Assembly: GCA_946405045.1 (NCBI GenBank)
Contig: CAMJFV010000092.1
Span: 1-7,288, forward strand
DNA: 7,288 bases
Source of the DNA: an uncultured Bacteroidales bacterium
GTDB taxonomy: Bacteria > Bacteroidota > Bacteroidia > Bacteroidales > Paludibacteraceae
Reading direction: 5' to 3'
The notes under the pieces were generated by a model. It was not told the DNA's origin. It did not search any database and was given only the letters and a program-made list of their open reading frames with translations. The position numbers were made by a program, and so were the translations under genes. Positions 1-5,659 of this stretch are shown in pieces. How positions within the stretch are numbered: position 1 is the first letter of the stretch; each line of letters starts with the position of its first letter.

Positions 1-142
1 TGGCGACGGTAGCCGTGTTACGCTTCGGTTGCAGTTTAGGCATGATGAAAAACAAGAATATCGCATTGATCATGAAGTAGAAAATGTTTCCGCCCTGCAC
101 CAAAATTCCTAAATATTCGAAAGGAGGTATGTAGATATTCAT
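1..142 (-). CDS. 5' end of an unrecognised membrane-associated protein gene (partial)
   Basis: An open frame begins with ATG at 142 and runs off the left edge of the window without a stop, giving 47 codons. The visible protein starts MNIYIPPFEYLGIL, has a strongly hydrophobic stretch at about residues 19 to 34 (rich in Phe, Ile and Met), and then turns basic (KLQPKR). This would fit an N-terminal membrane helix or signal anchor with the rest of the protein in the cytosol. No Shine-Dalgarno sequence is visible, as is common in Bacteroidota. A perfect Bacteroidota -7 element (TATTTTTG, 175 to 168) lies 25 bases before the start, which supports this start. Too little is present to name a family. 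A membrane-anchored regulator is one possibility, but nothing visible proves it. Confidence 0.55.
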   Translation of the reverse strand, partial: MNIYIPPFEYLGILVQGGNIFYFMINAIFLFFIMPKLQPKRNTATVA

Positions 143-167
143 AAATTTGTCGTTTTGTTTAATGATA

Positions 168-175
168 CAAAAATA
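168..175 (-). promoter_or_regulatory. Possible -7 promoter element for the leftmost gene
   Basis: On the minus strand, TATTTTTG fits the Bacteroidota -7 consensus TAnnTTTG exactly and lies 25 bases before the ATG at 142. No TTTG -33 element is found 19 to 21 bases upstream. Instead a small dyad (GCACT-GAA-AGTGC, 195 to 207) occupies roughly that place and could be an operator. AT-rich sequence yields such -7 matches by chance, so the call is tentative. Confidence 0.35.
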
Positions 176-218
176 AATATTTTATCTGAAATAAGCACTG
201 AAAGTGCGAAAGATCATA

Positions 219-240
219 GGGTAGGTTGTGAAACCTATCC
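219..240. repeat. Inverted repeat (9-bp stem, 4-base loop)
   Basis: GGGTAGGTT at 219 to 227 pairs with AACCTATCC at 232 to 240, with one G-T pair and loop GTGA. No T-run follows on either strand, so it does not look like an intrinsic terminator. It lies upstream of the leftmost gene and could be a protein-binding dyad or an RNA hairpin. Confidence 0.45.
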
Positions 241-261
241 CAATATGATAAAATCATGCGT

Positions 262-320
262 GTTGCCTATGTTTTAGAAGGAAAATTGTCAAAAGTTGCC
301 TATGTTTTAGAAAGAAAATT
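262..320. repeat. Two-copy tandem repeat, period 33 bp
   Basis: A 26-base unit beginning GTTGCCTATGTTTTAGAA occurs at 262 to 287 and again at 295 to 320. The copies differ at a single base (G or A at unit position 19) and are separated by the 7 bases GTCAAAA. Both copies have the same orientation, lie in non-coding DNA and overlap no supported gene. The unit has no obvious internal symmetry. Two copies without a varied spacer series do not make a CRISPR array. Confidence 0.8.
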
Positions 321-650
321 ATATCTTAAAATCAGATTGTCAATAAGTTAACTGTGCGTTTGGAGAGGTGCTCATTTTTGCCGTTGAATCTAATAAAAAA
401 GATGCATGTTTATGACAAGATTTTGTGAGTATGCCGACGTGTATGATTGAGATTGAGAATAGGGAAGACGAGGGGATTTTTTTCCAATTTTTGAAGACGG
501 AATGGCTTGTGAAATTGGGGATTGTTTCTAATTTTGTTTGAATTTTTGCTGTCAAATAGTAAAAATGACGCGAATATCAAGTACAATCACATCATATGAA
601 GATTGAGTATATGAGACCGGTATATATTTGGCAATATCCAGAATGGCCAA

Positions 651-690
651 GCAAAAAATCCCCGAATTTTACTTTCGGGGATTTTTTTGC
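651..690 (-). terminator. Intrinsic terminator after the nitroreductase gene, symmetric
   Basis: The stem ATCCCCGAA (658 to 666) pairs perfectly with TTCGGGGAT (674 to 682) around a 7-base loop. It is flanked by a run of A on the left and a run of T on the right. It therefore gives a U-tract on either strand and could work in both directions. It lies 14 bases past the nitroreductase stop codon on the minus strand, so its main role is to end that transcript. Confidence 0.9.
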
Positions 691-704
691 GATTTTCCAA
701 TTAT

Positions 705-1388
705 CTATTCCCATTCAAAATTTCCATCACCAGCTCCGATTTCAAAATGGAGTTTGGCGATTCCTAGGTCGATATGGGTGTATCCCATCATTGAGAATCG
801 TCTCTCTGCTCTCACTTTGTGTCTGCCGTCTGCATCTGTGATAAGTTCGAAGTGGAATTTTTGCTGGTTGATAGCTGTGGGGGCGAGTAGGGCGGACTTC
901 ACTCCTTCGCGGAACCACGCAGGTGTGGTGTCGCTTATGTTGCTGACCTCCTGTTCTGTCTTGATCTTGTGTGGGTTTCCCTGCGTCTCCCCATATCCGA
1001 GTGCTATCATGCACACTATCTTTTCCCCTTTCCTTACGCTATATGCATCGTCGACTTTGCGGTATGAGAGTCCTGCCCAACATGTGTTGAGTCCGAGCTG
1101 CTGAGCCAGAAGCACAAGTTGCTCTCCATAGTATCCCACTCGTTCATCAAGGTCTGGCGACTTGGCTCCCACCATGACGAGATAATTCTCCACTCCGTAA
1201 AACTGACCGTATGCCATTAAGCCGCTGAAGGCTTTCGTCTCTTTGGTGACAAGCTGTATATGCAGATCGCCAAGACGGTTACACTCGTCAATCTTTGACT
1301 GAAGGGCCTCGATGGTCTCCTGTGGAATCTCTTTGTGTATGTACTTGCGCACGCTGTGTCGTGCTTCTATTGCTTCTTGTATTGTCAT
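705..1388 (-). CDS. Nitroreductase-family flavoprotein (TM1586-type)
   Basis: The product is a 227-residue FMN-dependent oxidoreductase of the nitroreductase superfamily. Its physiological substrate cannot be read from the sequence. The N-terminus EAIEARHSVRKY (Arg10, Ser12, Arg14) is the classic phosphate-binding start of the family. The middle carries GLNTCWAGL and ALGYGE, which match the second half of the fold. The C-terminal ALLAPTAINQQKFHFEL resembles the second half of the TM1586-like subfamily, where the two halves form a pseudo-dimer in one chain. The length fits that subfamily. The ATG at 1388 is preceded by GGAGGAG about 10 bases upstream, unusually strong for this genome. The gene has its own terminator, and a terminator separates it from the C-S lyase gene, so it is probably transcribed on its own. 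A functional link to the sulfur operon is possible but unproven. Confidence 0.9.
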   Translation of the reverse strand: MTIQEAIEARHSVRKYIHKEIPQETIEALQSKIDECNRLGDLHIQLVTKETKAFSGLMAYGQFYGVENYLVMVGAKSPDLDERVGYYGEQLVLLAQQLGLNTCWAGLSYRKVDDAYSVRKGEKIVCMIALGYGETQGNPHKIKTEQEVSNISDTTPAWFREGVKSALLAPTAINQQKFHFELITDADGRHKVRAERRFSMMGYTHIDLGIAKLHFEIGAGDGNFEWE

Positions 1389-1400
1389 GATGTTCTGGCT
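1389..1400 (-). promoter_or_regulatory. Start-region context of the nitroreductase gene
   Basis: Directly upstream of the ATG at 1388 is a short untranslated stretch, preceded at about 1399 to 1405 by the purine-rich GGAGGAG, a good Shine-Dalgarno match. A full Bacteroidota promoter was not found in the 180-bp gap. CATTTTTG further upstream is only a partial -7 match. Confidence 0.4.
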
Positions 1401-1446
1401 CCTCCATTTTTATTGTGTACTACAAAAATGCAAAAAATAACCAACT

Positions 1447-1480
1447 AAAAATCAAAAACGACGCAGAAATTGCGCCGTTT
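1447..1480 (-). terminator. Intrinsic terminator at the end of the cysteine synthase/NifDK-like/C-S lyase operon
   Basis: On the minus strand AAACGGCGCA (1480 to 1471) pairs with TGCGTCGTTT (1465 to 1456) with one G-T pair and a 5-base loop. The stem is followed by TTTTTGATTTTT. It lies about 90 bases past the C-S lyase stop at 1570 and before the nitroreductase start, so it should close the operon. Confidence 0.8.
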
Positions 1481-1504
1481 AAGAACTGAAAACATTTAGA
1501 TAGA

Positions 1505-1555
1505 TGGTCTGGTTTAAACTTCTCATAATGGTTTAGCTTATGAAAAGTTAGACTG
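1505..1555 (-). repeat. Extended imperfect hairpin in the 3' untranslated region of the C-S lyase gene
   Basis: The inner stem pairs AACTTCTCATAA (1517 to 1528) with TTATGAAAAGTT (1538 to 1549), 11 of 12 positions matching, around a 9-base loop. Outer bases around 1506 to 1510 and 1550 to 1554 add a further short stem with G-T pairs. It starts 15 bases past the stop codon and has no U-tract. It could protect the 3' end of the transcript or act together with the terminator that follows. Confidence 0.6.
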
Positions 1556-1569
1556 GCATTATGTATAAC

Positions 1570-2751
1570 TTAACCAAACACTTTCTTTAATCTGTTCATC
1601 GCCTCTTCCAATGTCTTTCTTGGGCAGGCGACGTTGATGCGTTGGAATCCTTCTCCCGTCTTTCCGAATATCCTTCCGCTGTTGAGCCACAGTTTGGACT
1701 CGAATATTATCTTGTGATCAAGTTCGTCCGCAGACAACCCAACTTTTCGGAAATCCAACCAAACAAGATAGGTTGCCTCGTGATTAATTACCCTTACTCC
1801 TGGAAGATACTGATCGACAAATTTCTTTACGTATTCCACGTTTTTCTTTATATAATCGAAGACTGCGTTAAACCACTGATCTCCGTTCTTGTATGCGGCA
1901 ATGGTGCTGGCATATCCCATGATGCTGATCTCGCTGTATCCCGACACTTTGTATGCATGGGCGAACGCTCTCCTGATCTTCGGATTTTTTATGATGATAT
2001 TGGCTAGTTGTAATCCGGCAAGATTAAATGTTTTGGATGGCGACGTGAATGTGATCGTATTGTTTTCCAATTCTTGACTCAGACTCGCGAATACGTGGTG
2101 CTTGCCTACAAATGTGAAATCGGCATGTATCTCGTCGCTTAAAATGATCACATTATGTTTCAGACATATCTCTCCGAGTTGCAACAACTCATCTACACTC
2201 CACACTCTTGACACTGGATTGTGTGGGTTGCACAACAAAAACAGCTTTACATTGTTGTCGATAATCTTTTGCTCAAAGTCTTCGAAATCAACATAATATC
2301 TGTTTTCAGTTTCACGATATACCAGAGTGTTATCAACCACTTTCCTTCCATTACGTATTATGGTTTCTGCAAATGGATGATAAACCGGACTTTGAATCAA
2401 CACTGCGTCGCCTTCCTCGGACAATGCTCTGATGGCTGTCGCGATTGCAAACACAACACCTGGAGTCTTTATCAGTTCGTTTTCCTCGAAATCATAGTTG
2501 TATTTCTTGTGAAAATACTCTATGACGGTGTTGTTGTATTCCGACAATGCCTCGCTGTATCCGAAGATTCCATGGTTGACAACGTCGATCAACGCTTCCT
2601 GGATATAGCTTGATGTCTTGAAATCCATATCGGCTATCCAAAGAGGCAAAACGTCTGATGGCAAACCAACGTGTTCAGCGAAGTCGTATTTGATGGACAT
2701 CGTGTTGCGACGCTCGATTATTGTATCGAAGTCTAAGTTCTTTTCACTCAT
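1570..2751 (-). CDS. MalY/PatB-type cysteine-S-conjugate beta-lyase (PLP enzyme)
   Basis: The product is a fold-type I PLP enzyme of the MalY/PatB group. Members cleave the C-S bond of cystathionine or cysteine S-conjugates to thiol, pyruvate and ammonia in the cytosol. The 393-residue length is normal. Visible landmarks are RRNTMSIKYD (14 to 23), LPLWIADMDF (35 to 44), PGVVFAI (97 to 103), SPVYHPF (121 to 127), NPHNP (175 to 179), SDEIHADF (205 to 212), the PLP lysine Lys240 in SPSKTFNLAG, and the carboxylate-binding arginine in FQRINVACP (Arg371). The ATG at 2751 is preferred. An in-frame ATG at 2841 would add 30 residues unlike the family and would run through the inverted repeat in the leader. 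It is the last gene of the operon that begins with cysteine synthase. Which C-S substrate it splits is unknown, but the location suggests it supplies or disposes of thiols for the same pathway. Confidence 0.9.
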   Translation of the reverse strand: MSEKNLDFDTIIERRNTMSIKYDFAEHVGLPSDVLPLWIADMDFKTSSYIQEALIDVVNHGIFGYSEALSEYNNTVIEYFHKKYNYDFEENELIKTPGVVFAIATAIRALSEEGDAVLIQSPVYHPFAETIIRNGRKVVDNTLVYRETENRYYVDFEDFEQKIIDNNVKLFLLCNPHNPVSRVWSVDELLQLGEICLKHNVIILSDEIHADFTFVGKHHVFASLSQELENNTITFTSPSKTFNLAGLQLANIIIKNPKIRRAFAHAYKVSGYSEISIMGYASTIAAYKNGDQWFNAVFDYIKKNVEYVKKFVDQYLPGVRVINHEATYLVWLDFRKVGLSADELDHKIIFESKLWLNSGRIFGKTGEGFQRINVACPRKTLEEAMNRLKKVFG

Positions 2752-2767
2752 GATATGTATGATTAAA

Positions 2768-2834
2768 GCATCTTGTCGACATTCATCCAGTTGTGATGCT
2801 GAGCATCGTTCCTTTGTGAACACCGACAAGATGC
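2768..2834 (-). promoter_or_regulatory. Long inverted repeat with nested hairpin in the leader of the C-S lyase gene
   Basis: GCATCTTGTCG (minus 2834 to 2824) is a perfect 11-bp inverted repeat of CGACAAGATGC (minus 2778 to 2768). Inside lies a second hairpin, GATGC-TCA-GCATC (2807 to 2795). The structure sits between the NifK-like stop (2883) and the C-S lyase start (2751). A 45-base interior and only TTTAATC afterwards make a plain intrinsic terminator unlikely. A structured leader controlling the last gene, or a small inserted repeat, are both possible. It does not match any riboswitch class that I recognise by eye. Confidence 0.6.
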
Positions 2835-2882
2835 CGGCCATAAAATAAAAGTCTCGAATTTAATTTTATAGAGCCTTCAATA

Positions 2883-4181
2883 TTAATTGAATCGCTGGAC
2901 AGCCACTGTGTAGATGTCTTCGATCAGACGAATACCTCCTGTATAGCCCACATAAAAATCATCAAACACAACCTTGTCTAAGACTGGCCATGAGATATTC
3001 AGGAAGTTTCCGTTCAGTTTCTCCGTCATCTCTTTTTCGTAGTATCCTCCCAAAATCAGAGGATAGCCGTGATAGTCGTGACTCTTGATCTCTGAGTGGA
3101 TATTGAATCCATCTGTTTCGAAGGCAACGTCGGCTTTGATTCCATAGTTGAGGTTCTGGAATTCTGCCTTTATCTGCTCCTGAAACTCTTTCGGAGTGTC
3201 GTCTGTGACGAATTGTTTGGCTGGCACCAATCCAAGATCATTGACTAGGAACTTAGTGATTGCCAAAGAGTATTGTGCATCTGCCACAACGCTGAACTGC
3301 TTGTTGATAACACGGTTTTCCAGAAATAGATCTGCATAACGTGAAATCAGGTAGTAGAAATAATCCTCGTGTTTCTTGATGACATCTTCCACCTTTGACT
3401 CATCTATTTTTGCGAATTTTCCTACTTCACGCAAGAACTTGCTTGTCTCAGTCGCACCTACAGGCAACACAGGGTAGTGGAGATATGGAATGCCTAATCT
3501 CTTTTCCATAGTCTTCATGTTCTTCAATCCGACCCAAGGCGAGACTAACAGATTGAATTCAGCTTCTGGAATCTTGTTGATGTTGTCTATTCCACGCTGA
3601 TATCCGAAGATTGTGTTTGGAGTCAAACCTATTTCTCTCAAAAGATTCTCAAGCTCACGGATGTTTCCAAGCCAGAACAAATCCTGATAAGGTACGTCTG
3701 CCCAAAGGTTTACAAGTCCTTTCTGCTTCTTGTCCGACTTCTTCAGATATTGTGTGACGATAGCCTCCACCACCTGCTCGTGACCCTTGTAGTTGTTGCC
3801 TTTGAATCCGGCTGTAGGAGCAAAAACGACAGGTTTGTCAGCATCTGCGAATTTAGACACGACCTCTGCGGCGTCGTCTCCTACGATCTCAGGAATACAT
3901 CCCGTCAACACAACATACAAATCTGCGTCGATCACTTTCAGTGCGTTTGTAATTGTGGACTCCAGTTTCTTCACACCACCGAACACCACATCCTTTTCGT
4001 TGATGGATGTACATGGGAAAATCTGTGGCGACAAGTATCCGGAGCTTCCTGTTGTGTCGGATAGTTTCTGTGCACAGCCTGGGCCAGAATGAAGCACTGG
4101 GCATGCACGGTCTATTGCCTGAACGGTCTGCATAGCCGCCAAAGCACATTTATATCGTTGTTTGTCAAGTATCTTTGCCAT
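2883..4181 (-). CDS. Nitrogenase component 1-like protein, beta-type (NifK-like) subunit
   Basis: The product is a 432-residue protein of the nitrogenase component 1 family, expected to pair with the NifD-like product in a cytosolic heterotetramer. Cys12, Cys36 (HSGPGC) and Cys95 (TGCIPEIVGDD) match NifK P-cluster ligands Cys70, Cys95 and Cys153 in spacing (24 and 59, against 25 and 58). Cys27 and Cys57 are extra. The C-terminal half has GGYYEKEM and a final SWPVLDK...YVGYTGGIRLIEDI, typical of the NifK/NifN side of the family. It lacks the long N-terminal extension of true NifK and is shorter than it (about 520 residues in Azotobacter). Its ATG overlaps the stop of the NifD-like gene (TAATG), which implies coupled translation and fixed stoichiometry. 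True nitrogenase is unlikely given the partner's active-site residues. A NifN-like scaffold role or a group IV type reductase are alternatives, with a reductase favoured by the context. Confidence 0.85.
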   Translation of the reverse strand: MAKILDKQRYKCALAAMQTVQAIDRACPVLHSGPGCAQKLSDTTGSSGYLSPQIFPCTSINEKDVVFGGVKKLESTITNALKVIDADLYVVLTGCIPEIVGDDAAEVVSKFADADKPVVFAPTAGFKGNNYKGHEQVVEAIVTQYLKKSDKKQKGLVNLWADVPYQDLFWLGNIRELENLLREIGLTPNTIFGYQRGIDNINKIPEAEFNLLVSPWVGLKNMKTMEKRLGIPYLHYPVLPVGATETSKFLREVGKFAKIDESKVEDVIKKHEDYFYYLISRYADLFLENRVINKQFSVVADAQYSLAITKFLVNDLGLVPAKQFVTDDTPKEFQEQIKAEFQNLNYGIKADVAFETDGFNIHSEIKSHDYHGYPLILGGYYEKEMTEKLNGNFLNISWPVLDKVVFDDFYVGYTGGIRLIEDIYTVAVQRFN

Positions 4182-5647
4182 TATTTTGCCTCCTCAAAAA
4201 ATTTGTCTACATTTTGTTCGTACCACCATTTAGTGTATGGTAGTTTGGAGCGTTTTGCCAAATTAGCTTCAAAACTGCGGTTTCTGATTGTGTCTAGAAT
4301 GGTGTTCGCAAACTCCAATGTATGTTTGTAACCGAAAATCATGTATTCGTCTGCCACATAAATAGCTGGCGTTCCATTCTTGATCGCCCAAACTGTTGAG
4401 CCTGGGTGACGAGAGAGATACATGTCTGGTTTATATTTGTTGAGGATATTCATCACCTCGTAGTTCTGCTGGTCTGCCACTGATGTCTCGAAATCAATGT
4501 TGTTGTCGAGCAGATACTTCATTGAAGGAGGCACATCTCCGTTTTCGTATTTTTTGTCGTAGTGCCAAGCCAAAGCCCACACCACTTTGATTCCAAGCTC
4601 GTTCAACACTCTGGAAACCTCGAATGTATAGCCTGGTCCCATGCCTAAGACGGCTGTCTTTCCCGTCAATTCCTTCTTTATCTCCTCAATCTTAGGAAGA
4701 TAGATGGCACGCTGCTCTTGGATATACTTCTCGATTTTATCCTCTCTGTGTGTCACTTTTCCGATCTCACGCAACCATGTTTCGAATCCTGTGATTCCAC
4801 ACTGGTTGATGCTACGAACGTATGGCACTCCATATTTCTCTTCCAATGCGTTGCCAAGATAGTTGCCCAGCGTTCCACAGATACATGTGGTCGCGATACT
4901 CTCAGAAAGATGTGAAAGTTCTTCCACCGTCGAATTGCAATATAGGAAGACGGGATCCAGATCAAACTGCTTGAACATCTCGATGATCTCTGGACGTGCC
5001 GATTCGAAGAAGTTCTTGAAATTGATTTTGTTGGTTTTTACTCCAGGGCGTGGCTTCTGAACTATCGCCTGCATCACCGCATGGTCGGAGATGTCGAATC
5101 CCGTCGCCCAGATTTTCGATTTGAATCCTTCACAGTGTACAGCCACAACAGGCACGTCGATCTCATCCTTCACGTCGTCGACGATGCTGTCGATATCCTC
5201 ACCGATGATTCCTGTGGCACATGAGCTTGATACGAAAATCGCTTTTGGCTTGTAGCGACGGTAGGTCTCCAAAATGATTTTTCTCAAAGCTTCTGTGGAA
5301 CCGAAGATTGTATCTTTCTCGTTCATGTCAGTTCCGACGTAGACAGTGTCGGATGTGACTCCACGTTTCTTCGACATCACCTTCGACATGTAGTAGCTGT
5401 TGGAACTTGTCACGGAGCATCCTGAAGGACCGTGGTGGATAATAGCAACGTCGCGGATACCTGCCAATTGGCTTAATCCACAAAGGGATAGACAAGTGCT
5501 TGATTGTGAGAAACATCGTGCACATCCTTTTAATGTGCCGCATTCTGATTTCTCTGCTAAATCTTTTAATGAGCCGATGTAGCCTGTGATCGAACCGATA
5601 CGATTCTCACGCACAGCCACATTGGAATTACTTAAATTTATGGCCAT
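4181..5647 (-). CDS. Nitrogenase component 1-like protein, alpha-type (NifD-like) subunit
   Basis: The product is a 488-residue protein of the nitrogenase component 1 family, the likely catalytic subunit. Cys52, Cys77 (HHGPSGC) and Cys143 (SSSCATGIIGEDID) match NifD P-cluster ligands Cys62, Cys88 and Cys154 in spacing (25 and 66, against 26 and 66). CEGF at 172 to 175 is the family motif. Cys257, 12 residues before EEKYGVP, aligns with the cofactor ligand Cys275 of NifD; Cys255 and Cys283 lie near it. AWHYD (360 to 364) matches NifD EFAHNDDY. By eye, NifD Arg96, Gln191, His195 and His442 correspond to Tyr85, Trp180, Phe184 and Ala432, so dinitrogen reduction is improbable. A cysteine cluster at 36, 42, 45, 52 and 56 is unusual. 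The gene follows cysteine synthase by 12 bases and is coupled to the NifK-like gene. No NifH-type reductase is in view, although the enzyme should need one. Confidence 0.88.
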   Translation of the reverse strand: MAINLSNSNVAVRENRIGSITGYIGSLKDLAEKSECGTLKGCARCFSQSSTCLSLCGLSQLAGIRDVAIIHHGPSGCSVTSSNSYYMSKVMSKKRGVTSDTVYVGTDMNEKDTIFGSTEALRKIILETYRRYKPKAIFVSSSCATGIIGEDIDSIVDDVKDEIDVPVVAVHCEGFKSKIWATGFDISDHAVMQAIVQKPRPGVKTNKINFKNFFESARPEIIEMFKQFDLDPVFLYCNSTVEELSHLSESIATTCICGTLGNYLGNALEEKYGVPYVRSINQCGITGFETWLREIGKVTHREDKIEKYIQEQRAIYLPKIEEIKKELTGKTAVLGMGPGYTFEVSRVLNELGIKVVWALAWHYDKKYENGDVPPSMKYLLDNNIDFETSVADQQNYEVMNILNKYKPDMYLSRHPGSTVWAIKNGTPAIYVADEYMIFGYKHTLEFANTILDTIRNRSFEANLAKRSKLPYTKWWYEQNVDKFFEEAK

Positions 5648-5659
5648 TTTCTTTAACTT

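Larger units (their letters stand above)
143..650. other. AT-rich intergenic region of about 500 bp without a supported gene
   Basis: This gap separates the nitroreductase terminator from the leftmost gene. It holds a short dyad (195 to 207), a 9-bp dyad with one G-T pair (219 to 240, loop GTGA) and a two-copy tandem repeat (262 to 320). A 71-codon open frame on the minus strand (555 to 340) shows no recognisable domain and has low-complexity composition rich in Ser, Thr and Lys, so it is not called. No tRNA, rRNA or known RNA motif was recognised. Both flanking genes read leftwards, so the region holds the promoter of the leftmost gene, but its length is more than a promoter needs. Confidence 0.7.

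Noticed and set aside
262..320. CRISPR array
   Set aside because: Only two copies with a 7-base gap and no spacers of regular length; no cas gene in view.
340..555. 71-codon open frame on the minus strand
   Set aside because: Low-complexity Ser/Thr/Lys-rich sequence with no recognisable domain, in AT-rich non-coding DNA without a promoter or start signal.
596..1104. Two open frames on the plus strand over the nitroreductase gene
   Set aside because: They run through the terminator and lie antisense to a clear nitroreductase gene, with no family resemblance.
2752..2841. 30-residue N-terminal extension of the C-S lyase
   Set aside because: Family members start near residue 1 of the 393-residue form; the extension has no known counterpart and overlaps the inverted repeat.
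3750..5582. Open frames in other frames or antisense over the NifD-like and NifK-like genes
   Set aside because: They are shadows of two well-supported genes and show no family resemblance.
2883..5647. Genuine nitrogen fixation genes nifD and nifK
   Set aside because: Residues matching NifD Gln191, His195, Arg96 and His442 appear replaced, the K subunit is short, and nifH, nifB, nifE and nifN are absent from the window.
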